From contig SZWC01001211.1 of NCBI GenBank assembly GCA_023375785.1, positions 98,800-162,799 of the forward strand: a stretch of DNA of 64,000 nucleotides, given 5' to 3'. Each line of letters starts with the position of its first letter. The first letter of the stretch is position 1. A program made the translations under genes and the position numbers. The notes below the pieces were generated by a model that saw only the letters and a program-made list of their open reading frames with translations, searched no databases and had not been told where the DNA came from. This DNA is from Penium margaritaceum. Taxonomy: Eukaryota > Streptophyta > Zygnematophyceae > Desmidiales > Peniaceae. Below are positions 1-11,834 of the stretch, piece by piece.

Positions 1-461
<461 letters not shown>

Positions 462-1232
462 TGTAATGAGGTGCCCCTATTTTTCTGGCATACTTGGGGC
501 CTCAACCGAGTTTCAGAGGCATCTGGGCCACTTTTCGTTTTTTGGAAATTTGGCTCGCGGTCGAGCTCGCCTCCGCTCGACCGCGGCTGTGCGGAGCGCG
601 GAGGAGTGAGCGAGCGATGGAGCATGGCATACTCCACACGCCAGGGGCACGTTTCGCTTGTCTCTTCGCAGTAGCGTTCCGATCACGCCACACGTGAGTG
701 GATTTAACCCTCTCCGCGAGTAGCGTAACGACGACGCTACCCGCCCACGGGTTCTTTTGACGGATGGCCTTGACAGTGCACGCAGTCAACGGGGATAGCA
801 GTTGTGTTGACTGCGACCATGGGACGGTCGCAGTACCACCGGTGGCGTACGTGACAATGCGACCATATCCACCGCCGGGATTCATAGGCAACCAACGGGG
901 CGGCTCGCCGAGAGATAGAAGGGACCGTCGACTTGGACGATCGACGGCCAGGGATTTCTCGCATAAGGCACTAAGTGCAAGTAGGGCACCGAGTTTAGGT
1001 GCAAGTAGGGCACCTAGTACAGGTGCAAGTAGCTTGTTGTAGCAAGCTAGGAGTGTTGTAGGTTGAAGCCTAGGCAAGCCGGCTGGATAGTAAAAAAACC
1101 CTATACTTAGTACAATCTAATTAACTTGTGTTTTCCAGCTCTGGCTTCCAGACATCTCCAAGTCTATCTTTTTGCTACGATTGTGCTCTCCACACACCAA
1201 GGCCAAATCTCCAAAGAGCACCCACTCTCACA
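462..1232 (+). repeat. 5' LTR of the chromovirus
   Basis: 771 bp, TG...CA ends. It is directly repeated at 6110-6857 and is followed at once by the Met-tRNA primer-binding site. Confidence 0.93.
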
Positions 1233-4200
1233 TCTCGTATCAGAGCCAGAGCCACGCATTAGGTGAAAGCGTTGCCAGAGCTCAACAAACTTCAAGGAGC
1301 AAAGGCACGATGAATGTCGGACAACGTCAAGGTTGATTGAGAGGGAGATTTCTGGACCAGACTTCAAAGCTAATGCACGAGCCAACCTCCGGAAATTTTC
1401 CCAAAATTTTCAGAGCGTCCACACGGCCTACCGTGCGTGCGCGGGGGACGTCGGGTGACTCCCATACACTTCGAAGACGTCAGATTTTTGTCCCAAACTG
1501 TCGAATTGCTGCCAGAAATTTTTTGATTGCTGCCGAAACACTACCAAATTTTGTAGAAGGTTCTCTAGTGGCTTAAAGTCATCTAGAGCCATGGAGCACG
1601 CCCTACAGCAGATCGTAGAGCAGTTGGGAGCCCTCAAGCTAGAGAAGGAGCGGCTCAATCGGCAGATGGCTAACCTGCGGGATGGGACTGGCGCTGGACA
1701 GGTTGGGGCGGCCCGGCCAAGGAGTCCGCCAAGACGAAAGCCAAAGGCTCCAAAACCGTTCAGCCCCTCAATCAAGGGTGCGAGCGTACGTACGTGGTTG
1801 TTCACGATGTACAGCTAGTTTGGGGCTCTGGGTCACCTTCCAGAGGACGATGCTGTGCGCGTGTCATTCACGGTGACACTACTATGCGAAGCAGTATTGG
1901 AGTGGTTGAGGCAGATGAAAATGCTGGCCACTTGAGGTGGAAGTGGGAACACAGCTATGCAACATGCCGTTTTTTGGCAGCCAGGCGCGGGGCAAGCTGA
2001 AGCTCGCGTGCCGACGACATGGGAGCAGTTTGAGCAAGCCATTAAAGATCGATTAGATCTTCTGAATGCCTCCATGGTTGCACCCATCAAGCTTAAACAG
2101 CTGAAGCAGATTGGCTCAGTGCAAGAGTTCACACACCGTTTCTTGGCGTTGTGCTCGGAGATCGACAACATGAGCGAGCCGGAGATGGCAGACCAATACC
2201 ACAACAGCTTGAACGTAAAAAATCAGTGCACGTTGGCACTGAGTTGAATAACAAAGTTCTAGGCAATGTTGGCCACTGCTGAGGGCATTGACGCGCTACG
2301 CTATCATCAAGGGCGTTTCTGTGTGAAACAAGAAAATTTCCAGCGTCGGACACATTACCAACAAATTGATCCCATGGAAATCGACGCAGTGCAAGGAGGC
2401 CAATGGGAGAGCAACCTGGGTGGTGGGAGCTATTCGATTTACGGGAAGCCTAGGCACCAGAAGAAGGAATGCAAGAGGAAGCAACAGGGAAACGGCAACT
2501 AGCAGTGAGTGGCGGGTGGCCAAATACTCGGAAACTTTCGTTCGCATCAGCAAATATCAGCCCCGAAAGTCCTTCAAAAACTAGGGAGCTGCTGAGTACA
2601 TTGCTGCAAAGCGAAGGAAGCGGAAGCGTTCCGGGAATCCTCTTGAAAGCCGAAATTTTATCGGCTGGTTCTGCGGACGACGAGGGGCACCAGACTTGCC
2701 GGCAGATTAAGGCATTACTAGATTACGGTGCATTGCACTCATTCTTCAACGAAAAGTTTGCAAAGAAGTTAGGGCTTGAAAGGCTACTTGGAAAGCCAAC
2801 TACGGCCAAGTTTATGCAAGGGGAGCTAGAGTACGGACTGCCTCTGAAGCCTTTGAGGGTCCGTCTGGGCAAGCTGTCGTGCGAGAATAACTTTTGCACG
2901 TGCCCGATGGATGCCTATGACGCCATTTTGGGGCATGACGAGCTGCACCGGTGGCATCGTGTTGTGGATTGGGTGCCCAGCCAGGTGAAAGTGAAAACAT
3001 GCGAAGAGCAAATCGTTTTGCTGTTGTGGGCAGAGGAGGAGGACTCCAGGGCAAGCAAGAGCCCGCAGTTGAGTTACGTGCAGCTGAAGCGCTGTCAGCG
3101 CAAGGGGGATCAAGTGTACCTTGTGTGGGTGCGGCAAAAGATAGGAGCTCAATAGGTGGAAGTTTTGGCAGCAGAGGCAAAGTAACAAGAGGGAGAGCAG
3201 TCGAAAGCACCAGAAACAGAACTGTCAGAAGACATCAAGGGAGTGTTGGACAGCTACAATAACGTGTTTCCTGCTGAGTTTCCAAAGGGTTTACCACCGA
3301 AGCGGAACATCAACCACAAGATTGAGCTTGTTCCGGGAGTATCTCCAGCAGTGCATGCTGCCTATCGCATGAGCGACAATGAGCAAGGTGAGCTGAAGAA
3401 GCAGTTGGAGGAGCTGACAAAGCAGGGTTTTATTCAAACATCGGTTTTACCCTACGCTACACCGGTCCTCTTTGTGAAGAAAAAGACAAGCGAGCTACGG
3501 ATGTGCATGGACTATCACGCACTCAACAACGTAACGATCAAGAATCTGTATCCACTGCCAAGGGTCGAGGAGTTGTTTGACCAGCTGAGAGGAGCGCAGT
3601 ACTTCAGCAAGATTGACTTACGCTCAGGGTACCATGAGATCTGGATTGCAGAGCAGGATGTGGAGAAGTCGGTGTTTTGGACGCAGTACAGCCATTTCGA
3701 GTACCTCGTGATGCCGTTTGGGTTGACCAATGCTTCTGCAACGTTCTTGAACCTCATGAACAGGATCTTTTACCCTCACTTGGACCAGTTTGTGGTGGTG
3801 TTCCTCGATGACATCCTCGTCTACTCCCGAACTCTGGAAGAGCATCAGCAATATCTTCGGTAGGTGCTGGACATTTTTCGAAAACAGAAGTTGTTTGCGA
3901 AGCTCTCTAAGTGCGATTTGAAGAAAAGGGAGGTGGAGTTCCTTGGGCACATCGTGAGCGGCAAGGGTGTTTGCATGGAACCAAAGAAGGTGGAAGCAGT
4001 GAAGCACTGGCCGACACCAAAGTACGTGCGTGACATCCAGGTGTTCCTGGGATTTGTCGAGTACTACAAGAAATTCATCCGGGGGTACGTAGAGAAGGGT
4101 GTGACGCTGACTCAGCTGCTGCGGAAGGATCACCAGTGGGAATGGGGCAATCAAGAGTAGAAGAGCTTCGAGGAGCTCAAGGCTTCAATGTGCAACGCTC

Positions 4201-6109
4201 CGGTCTTGGTGCATCTGGATTCATACAAGGAGTATGTCATGTCGACAGACGCAGGCGACTATGCCATTGGGGCAGTGCTGATGCAGGATGACGGGAAGGG
4301 GTCGCAGCCGATTACGTACGCGTCTTGCAGGTTGCGAGGTGTGGAGCTGAACTACGCAATCCATGAAAAGGAGATGTTGGCAGTGATCCATGCATTCAAG
4401 AATTTGAGGTGCTACCTTGAGTCGCAACGTTGCTTGGTCATCAGGGATCATTATGCCCTGAAGTACCTGAAGATGCAGCTAAACCTAAGTCGTCGACAAA
4501 CTCACTGGATAGAGTTTTTAGAGAGAAGTTTTGACTACAAGATTCAGTACAAGCCTATGAAGGTGAACCCAGTAGATCCTCTGTCGTGGCGGCCGGACTT
4601 GAGCTTAAACGCCACCTCAGTGCTGATGGGATCTCCAGTCATGCATAGCCTGTTCAAGCACGGTTATGGCATGGATAGTGAGTTCACGGGTGGTGCAGTG
4701 AAAGACACCACGTGGGATGGAGTGTATTGGCAAAGGGGGCAGGAGCAAAGAATTGTCGTGCCGGAGTATGCGCCATTGAAGTAATTGTTGCTGGAGGAGG
4801 CACATGACACCCACTACTCTGGTCACTTCGGCTTTAACAAGATGCTCAAAGCCTTCGCACGCCATAACTGGTGGCCGTCCATGGCAACTGATTGTAAGAG
4901 GTTTGTGAGCAGCTACGATGTGTGCCAACGAATCAAGGCACAGAGGGCCAAGCCACCAGGGGAGCTGGAACCATTGCATGTACCAGAGAGGCCATGGACA
5001 GACATCTCGCTCGACTTCATTGGCGGGTTGCCTGTGACGCAGCAAGGCAATGACACGGTGTTGGTGGTGGTGGACCTATTTTCCAAGATGCCACACTTCA
5101 TCACATGTTGTGAGAGTATCACTGCTGTCGGGACACCTCAACTCCTCCTCAGTCATGTCATCAAGCTACATGGACTGCCGCAGTCGATGGTCTCAGATCG
5201 TGATCCATGTTTCACTTTGCGATTCTGGAGAGATCTCATTCTGGAGAAGTTAGGCATGCGGGTGCAATCGACCACGGCATACCACCCAAAACGCGATGGG
5301 CAGACGGAGCGCACGAAGTAGACATAGGAGCAACTGCTGCAAAGCATGGTCCCACCAGATGGAGAAGGTTGGGAGGAGAATCTCGGAGTGGCAGAGTTTG
5401 TTTACAACTCAATAGTGTCAGCATCAACAGGAAAGTCACCGTTTGAGGTGGTCTATGGCCACCTCAAACATCCACTGGGCCAGCCACTGAGCCCAGCTGC
5501 CCTTGCTACAGTAACATCTCTTTTGTTTATGGAGTAGATTGCTTAAGGGTTTGCCACCACTTGGGACGTGGTGCGGCAAAGGCTGTGGAAGGCATAGAAG
5601 CAATAGAAGCGGCAGGCAAATAAGCATCGCTATGCGGAGGAGTTCTAAGTGAGAGATCAGGTGATGTTGAACTATGCTAACCTGCAGCTGATGGGAGTTG
5701 GGTGTCCCAAGCTGAAACCGCGATTGGTGGGTCCGTTGTGCATTTTCGAGAAGCGATCGGCGGTTTCATACAAGCTGGAGCTTCCAACTCACAACATCAT
5801 CCATCCGGTGTTCCAAATCTCCCTGCTTCGTGCCTACCGTGACCCCAACACATTCTTCCAGGGTTGCGGGACAGCTCCACCTCCTACTGTCCAGGTTGAA
5901 GGAAGTCAGGAGTTTGAGGTGGGGAAGATTCTGGCTGACCGCCAGATGGGACAACAACATGAGTTTCTGGTGCAGTGGAAGGGGTACCCGGCAGAGCACA
6001 ACTCTTGGGAGCCAGAGGCCAACTTCCATGTTGGGGGTACCAACACTGGTACCAAGAGTACCTCAGGCACGACGGGACGTCGCGCCTCCGACGGGGGGGG
6101 GGGGGAGAA

Positions 6110-6857
6110 TGTAATGACGTGCCCTTATTCTTTTAGCATACTCGGGGCCTCAACCGATTTTCAGGGGCATTTTGGCTTGTAGTCGAGCTCGACTCTGCTC
6201 GACTGCGGCTGTGCGAGGCGAGGAGGAGGAGCGAGCGAGCGATGGAGCACGGCGTGCTCCACATGCCAGGGGCGTGTTTCGCTCGTCGCTTCGCAGCAGC
6301 GTTCCAATCACGCCACACGAGGGTGGCTTTCACCCTCTCGGCGAGTAGCATAATGGCGACGCTACCCGCCGAGGGGTTGTTTCGACGGACGGTCGCGATA
6401 GTGCGCACGATCAACGGCGGTAGTAGTTCTGTTGACTGCGACCGTGGGACGGTCGTAGTACCACCGGTGGCGTACGCGACAGGGTGACCGTATCCACCGC
6501 CGGGAGTCATACGCAACCAACGGAACGGCTCGCCGAGAGACAGAAGGGACCGTCGATCTGGATGATTGATGGCCAGGGACTTCTCGCACAAGGCACTAGA
6601 TGCAATCAGGGCACCGAGTTCAGGTGCAAGTAGGGCACCTAGTACAGGTACAAGTAGCTTGTTGTAGCAAGCTAGGAAAGCAGTACGCTGAGGCCTGGGC
6701 TAGCCGGCTGGAAAGTATAAATACCCTGTACTTAGTTCAGTCTAATCAACCTTTATTTTCCAGCTCTGGCTTCCACACATCTCCAAGTCTATCTTTTTGC
6801 TACGACTGTGCTCTCCACGTACCAAGGCTAAATCTCGAGAGAACACCCACTCTCACA
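6110..6857 (+). repeat. 3' LTR of the chromovirus
   Basis: 748 bp, begins right after the G-rich polypurine tract and ends CTCACA before the TACTT duplication. A TATAAATA box at 6716-6723 sits at a plausible promoter position in the LTR. Confidence 0.93.
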
Positions 6858-6945
6858 TACTTATACATGTAGATGTGTATATAAATATACATGCACATAT
6901 ACATATTCACGTATATATACATGTACATATACATATACATGTAAA
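6858..6945. repeat. ATACAT microsatellite, right part
   Basis: ATATACATG/ATACAT-type repeat continuing the tract at 1-461, interrupted by the chromovirus insertion. Confidence 0.85.
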
Positions 6946-7465
6946 TGCCAAGTCCGATGAAAAAAGAAATAGTCAATGATGAGTTTTACAGCTAAGTGGA
7001 AGGTTTTGTTGCTGAATTTTCTTTGGCGTCCATTGTTGATTCAAAATCAGTTGTAGTCCTGAAGGTGCTAGGTAGCGGAACGAACGGGATAGATTAGCAT
7101 TTCCGTGAATAAGAGGACTGTCCCAAGCAGCTCACTTGGAGGTCTTGTTAGGATCGCACCACATGGGGCGCTAACCACACAAACTGTGTGGTCAACGCAT
7201 GGGATCGTCGGGAGGGTTGGGTCAGCGAAAAACGTTTCTTAACGCAGAGTCCCACAGGTCGTCGATTCTGACCGTGTTGACCGCACAGCCTTGTGGTCTT
7301 GGCCGTGTGATGACATCCAAACCTGCCCTAAAGCGAGCTGCCGAGCGAGTTATCCCCTCGCACGACCCCCACTCCCGAATACGCCAGTTGTGTAATCTTC
7401 ACACGTCAGGCGTCCCACGTGCGACTTTGAAGGCTGTCAGAGGATGCTGACATGACATAAAAAAT
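6946..7465. other. No gene seen
   Basis: Unique-looking sequence with no recognisable coding potential. A small perfect stem (ACCACACA / TGTGTGGT, 3-nt loop) lies near 7174-7192. No terminal repeats or RNA gene were recognised. Confidence 0.5.
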
Positions 7466-7640
7466 GGCTGTATCTGTAATACGGTTGCAAAACAATGGCC
7501 ATATACGTAAGACATCCGCGTCACGTTATTGCAGTAGGTTCAAACAGCAACAAAGTTGGCCATAGCTGTAGGTCGACGTCCAAAGTAGGCCGAATTTGTA
7601 AGAGTGTCAGGCTGGACAGCCGTAGACGTAAAATGGCCGC
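7466..7640. repeat. Diverged ~30-bp periodic repeat
   Basis: A motif resembling GGCCATAGCTGTAGG recurs at 7466, 7497, 7558, 7588 and 7618, with spacings of 31, 61, 30 and 30. This fits a 30-bp tandem repeat with one very decayed unit. It shares GCC-TGTAGACGT-like words with the adjacent 85-bp array. Confidence 0.5.
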
Positions 7641-7714
7641 TCAGATGCCGAGTGTCGCGAATCGAATCATCTAGGAAAAAAATTCGAACTAATTCCTAAC
7701 GACGCAATTGTCCA

Positions 7715-8482
7715 AAAGCTTTAGACGTGAGATTACCGTCGTGCGAGCAACACCTCAACGGTTGCCAACTGCAGTGGTGGTGATGGTAGGGCATAGCCGA
7801 AAGCTTTAGACGTGACATTACCGTCGTGCGAGCAACACCTCAACGGTTGCAAACTGCAGTGGTGGTGATGGTGGGGCATAGCCGAAAGCTGTAGACGTGA
7901 CATTACCGTCGTGCGAGCAACACCTCAACGGTTGCCGACTGCAGTGGTGGTGATGGTGGGGCATAGCTGAAAGCTGTAGACGTGACATTACCGTCGTGCG
8001 AGCAACACCTCAACGGTTGCCAACTGCAGTGGTGGTGATGGTGGGGCATAGCCGAAAGCTGTAGACGTGACATTACCGTCGTGCGAGCAACACCTCAACG
8101 GTTGCCGACTGCAGTGGTGGTGATGGTGGGGCATAGCCGAAAGCTTTAGACGTGACATTACCGTCGTGCCAGCAACACCTCAACGGTTGCCAACTGCAGT
8201 GGTGGTGATGGCGGGACATAGCCGAAAGCTGTAGACGTGACATTACCGTCGTGCGAGCAACACCTCAACGGTTGCCGACTGCAGTGGTGGTGATGGTGGG
8301 GCATAGCCGAAAGCTTTAGACGTGACATTACCGTCGTGCGAGCAACACCTCAACGGTTGCCGATGCAGTGGTGGTGATGGTGGGGCATAGCCGAAAGCTG
8401 TAGACGTGACATTACCGTCGTGCGAGCAACACCTCAACGGTTGCCGACTGCAGTGGTGGTGATGGTGGGGTGGGCATAGCCG
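7715..8482. repeat. 85-bp tandem array, nine units
   Basis: Units start at 7715, 7800, 7885, 7970, 8055, 8140, 8225, 8310 and 8394. All are 85 bp except the eighth, which is 84. Each carries the words AAAGCTKTAGACGTGACAT, CACCTCAACGGTTGCC and GGTGGTGATGGTGGGGCATA. The period is not a multiple of three and stops occur, so it is not a protein repeat. Two alternating sites (CTTTAG/CTGTAG and CCAACT/CCGACT) give unit subtypes. The last unit ends in a diverged edge. Confidence 0.95.
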
Positions 8483-8914
8483 CGTGCTAGCAGTGCAACA
8501 GCTCAGCGGTTGCCAACTGCTGTACAACGTACATGCGACGCGACGTATGCGTGGACGTACGCAGGAGCTGCTCCTGACAAAGACCCTCTACCTGGCCTCT
8601 GTCGGCTGGCATGCTCGAGCTTGCATGTGCTGCACATGATGTGCACTCAGCAATGCTGAGTGCACCATCTAACGCCGCGATGGCGATTCGGTCAGTGGTT
8701 GCAGGTGGTGCGCTACTCGCGTGACGTGATGTTCTCATTACGCCATGAACACGTTTCGAGTAGGGCTGTGACTCATCGTACGTAGCCTGTATGTATGAAT
8801 TGGGGCACACTACGTTTTCTCTTCGTGGGTTCTGGTTCGTGGGTTCTGGTGAAGGATAGTCTTTTCTTTCAGCGATCAGCAATGGGAAGCAGAACAGCAG
8901 TTGCTGTACACAAC
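8483..8914. other. Upstream region of the LRAT-domain gene
   Basis: No independent gene is supported. The 223-codon open frame on the minus strand (8487-9158) lies across this region and exon 1 of the spliced gene, and its protein has no recognisable features. The 5' UTR and promoter of the LRAT gene should lie here, but no clear TATA box was identified. Confidence 0.45.
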
Positions 8915-10739
8915 ATGGTGATGTCACATGAGTGCCGCGCTGCCGGCTTGAGTCTGGGGGATCACATTTTCTCTTGGCGCAACGGCGGCCTGTATGCACA
9001 CCATGGTACGTTACCACAGATGGTAAAGTTTTGTGGCGTTCCATGAGAATGGTGGCATGCTCCGCCTCTACATCTTGTTGGATGGTATGGCTTCGGCTGG
9101 CGCAAACTACTATGCAACGTGGACTGGAATTCCTGTGCGCTCCTTCATTGCTTGACACTGTGCTCTTGCAGCCATTTCTGGGCAGGTTTCTCGGGTTCTG
9201 TTATCGCCTGTATCATAGTCTCTGTCACTTAGTCCCACTGGCCTCAGTGGCCGGTACGATGTGAGGGCCACCGTGGTCGGTCCATACTGTAGTGGGTGTG
9301 AGGGGCGTTCCTTCAGCCTTGAATTTTAAAATCTATGGGGCGGCTTTGTTCAATCATTGGTGAATTGTTAAGATTGATCAAATCCATAACTAAATCTCTG
9401 CCAAGAGGCTGACTCGCAAAATCTTGGTTCCGGTGGGGTTGACCCTCTGGATTTGCGGGCTGTAAGATGCGGACCCCCCGCTTCCCGCCGGCCAGGTCAG
9501 AGGGTCACGGATGGGTGGGAAGGTCCTCTGCGGCTGGTGGGGTTGAGCTCTTAGCTTGAAATACAGTACCTCCTCAAATTGTTCATTGGTTCATTGAAGG
9601 AAGGAAGTGCAAACACAGAAAAAAAAGAAACTCATCTGTACAGCATGTGTGCAACACAGGTCATGCTCTGACTCTTTATGGGAAGCTGGAAGACAGCATG
9701 TTAAAACCCGTGAAGTTTCTTCTGGGCTGCACGATGTCCTTAAAATCGTCGACATCTCCTTTCTTCTCTCCATCTTTGCTCTTGCACGCCCTGCGGAGAC
9801 TGTGCAGGCATATATGTTGGCAATGGTAGGGTGATTCATTTCACAAACACTCTTGCTGATGAAATTGGTCTCAACGTACTTTGCAACTGGTCGTCACCAA
9901 AGGGCGCACGTTCTGCTGCTACCAGAGACAACTGCCTTACTTGTGGAGATTTTGCGTCCATGAGTGGGGTAGTATGGACATGTCTTGACTGTTTCCGCTG
10001 TGGCGGTGAGGTGGTCCGCTTTGAATACGGGGTTTCGCGTCTGACGTTATGCCTGCGCGTGCGGATGGGCACATGCACAACAGCGCACTCAGATGATCCG
10101 GCTACTGTGGTCAAGAGGTGCGTTTCAAGGCATGTGTTATGATGACTGCCATGGTTTCTATTGCATGTGCAACGTGTGCCGGTACTGCGTGTGATAACAT
10201 TCTTCTTTTGCAATCCAACATTCTTGTGGAACTGTATCAAGAATATCCCCCAAGCAAGGGCATTCCTCCTGCCTTGCTCAATGGGATCAGTTTAAACAAA
10301 CCACCAGTGGGCCACTATCTTGTGTGAAAGTAAACGCAGTTCAGTTTTTCTCATGCTTTTCTACTTCCACTATTGTCTTACTCTGGTGTGTTCTTTTGTT
10401 TGACTTCCTTGCAGAGCTCTTTCTCTGCTTGAGCACCCACACGCGTTTGGTGCATACAACTTGCTGGACAACAACTGTGAAACGTTTGCCCTGTATTGCA
10501 AGACTGGTCTCCTCTCAAGAGACATTGAGAGGATGGGTAGGAGTGGGCAAGTAGCTGGTGCTTATGCTGCAATCGGTGCATTGCCTGCAGTTGCCTCTCT
10601 GCTCCCCGGCGGTGGACCAGGATGTCTGTGCGTGGCAGCCTTTTGGCTTTTGTCGTGCAAGCTGGCAGTGGATCTAGGCATTCGAAAGGATATGGAGAAG
10701 GTTGAGGCAGAAGAAATTGTTGCTTTGGGAAAGAACTGA
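8915..10739 (+). CDS. LRAT/NC-domain protein (three exons)
   Basis: Exons 8915-9005, 9808-10117 and 10415-10739 give a 241-residue protein. Donors GTACGT and GTGCGT and acceptors TGTGCAG and CCTTGCAG keep the frame: codon 31 (Gly) and codon 134 (Arg) are split by introns 1 and 2. The protein shows the plant-type LRAT domain in order: LSLGDHIFSWR near the N-terminus, HHGIYVG (His30), RVIHF (His41), a Cys-rich insert with CLTCGD and CLDCFRC, FEYGVS, and NNCETFALYCKTG (Cys155). His30, His41 and Cys155 fit the His-His-Cys catalytic set of LRAT-family acyltransferases/phospholipases. A hydrophobic segment near residues 185-220 may anchor it to membrane. Met1 was chosen because plant relatives start shortly before the GDHI motif; in-frame ATGs at 8882 and 8921 are alternatives. 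The lipid substrate is unknown. It is the only clear host gene in the window. Confidence 0.9.
9006..9807 (+). other. Intron 1 of the LRAT-domain gene
   Basis: 802 bp, GTACGT...TGTGCAG, phase 1. No transposon structure was recognised inside it. Confidence 0.85.
10118..10414 (+). other. Intron 2 of the LRAT-domain gene
   Basis: 297 bp, GTGCGT...CTTCCTTGCAG, phase 2. It separates the Cys-rich segment from the catalytic-Cys segment. The splice is supported because the family motif continues correctly on either side. Confidence 0.88.
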
Positions 10740-11564
10740 GTACTGCAGGAAGGACGAGAAGTTCTGAGGGGGTTGATCTGGTCGATCAGGCTGAAGAGCA
10801 GATGGAGCATGCTTACAATCAACTAGAAATGCAGGATGTAGTTGAAGAACTTTGGTGAATTGGTCTTGAGAGTATGTTCCATTCATTTCCTTTTTCTTTT
10901 TCGAGGAGTTCAGAACTGCTGGTATTTTTGGAAAACGTACAGTATGCTTGCTTCAACAGTTGCTCAGTTTGGAAGGTGAAACCCATCGAAGTAAAACCAT
11001 TTGCAACAACCTGTTCCACACTCTCTTCTGGCTCTTCTTCAGTTTTGCATAGAGAGACAACTTGTTAGCCGGTAAGGGCAGGAAGTGCAGGAATGGGTGA
11101 GGTGAGAGGTTGCAAAATCATGAGCAGCATGTGGCTTTGGCCACAGTAGCAGACTTTTTCCATGCTACAGTTACATAGTCAGCACAAGTAGACAACTGAC
11201 GGGGTTGTACACAATGAAGGGAATCATCTAAAGGAATCATTGCACTTAAGCCATTTCGACATTCAGGATTTTTTGTCTCTTGTCAACCTGTCTGGACCGT
11301 TGGGAAAACTTTGTTCCTTTGTTGATATGCAGATTTCACCGGAAAGAAGTATCATCTTTGTCTTAGACTATATGTTACAATCCCAAAAACCACACAAGAA
11401 GGAAACTAAAACAACATAGCATACATGTGATAAAAAAAATTCCATCTCGAGATGCTTTGCAAAGCATTTAAGAAGGATCCTGAACGCTTTACAAAGCATC
11501 TAGTATGAACCATGCCAGGAACGTCCAGTTGAAGGCTCAGATGTTCTAGATCCCCCATTCCCAT
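10740..11564. other. 3' flank of the LRAT gene; no other gene seen
   Basis: No open frame with recognisable features. The LRAT 3' UTR should occupy the first part. The stretch runs into an assembly gap. Confidence 0.5.
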
Positions 11565-11801
11565 NNNNNNNNNNNNNNNNNNNNNNNNNNNNNNNNNNNN
11601 NNNNNNNNNNNNNNNNNNNNNNNNNNNNNNNNNNNNNNNNNNNNNNNNNNNNNNNNNNNNNNNNNNNNNNNNNNNNNNNNNNNNNNNNNNNNNNNNNNNN
11701 NNNNNNNNNNNNNNNNNNNNNNNNNNNNNNNNNNNNNNNNNNNNNNNNNNNNNNNNNNNNNNNNNNNNNNNNNNNNNNNNNNNNNNNNNNNNNNNNNNNN
11801 N
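11565..11801. other. Assembly gap (237 N) bordered by a 32-C run
   Basis: Ns from 11565 to 11801, directly followed by an uninterrupted run of 32 C (11802-11833). The homopolymer probably stopped sequencing or assembly. Confidence 0.95.

Positions 11802-11833
<32 letters not shown>

Positions 11834-11834
<1 letters not shown>

Larger units (their letters stand above)
462..6857 (+). mobile_element. Ty3/gypsy chromovirus, full-length but broken
   Basis: A full-length LTR element. The LTRs are 462-1232 and 6110-6857; both begin TGTAATGA and end CTCACA. A perfect 5-bp target duplication, TACTT, lies at 457-461 and 6858-6862. Just inside the left LTR, GTATCAGAGCC matches a primer site for the 3' end of initiator Met-tRNA. 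A G-rich polypurine tract (about 6092-6109) precedes the right LTR. Parts in order: gag (about 1590-2500), protease (2560-3135), reverse transcriptase (3243-4160, with FLDDILVYS), RNase H (4188-4600), integrase with HHCC zinc finger and core (4785-5320), and a C-terminal chromodomain (about 5910-6020, with FLVQWKGYP). The chromodomain assigns it to the chromoviruses. It is a fossil with roughly ten interruptions, and the LTRs differ by roughly 10-15% by eye, so it is among the older insertions here. Confidence 0.95.

Noticed and set aside
7715-8482. CRISPR-like array
   Set aside because: Units are contiguous with no unique spacers and the genome is eukaryotic; it is an ordinary tandem repeat.
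8487-9158. 223-codon minus-strand open frame
   Set aside because: Antisense to the promoter region and exon 1 of the LRAT gene; no motif.
11802-11833. Poly-C tract as a biological G-quadruplex site
   Set aside because: It abuts an N gap and may be a sequencing or assembly artefact, so its length cannot be trusted.
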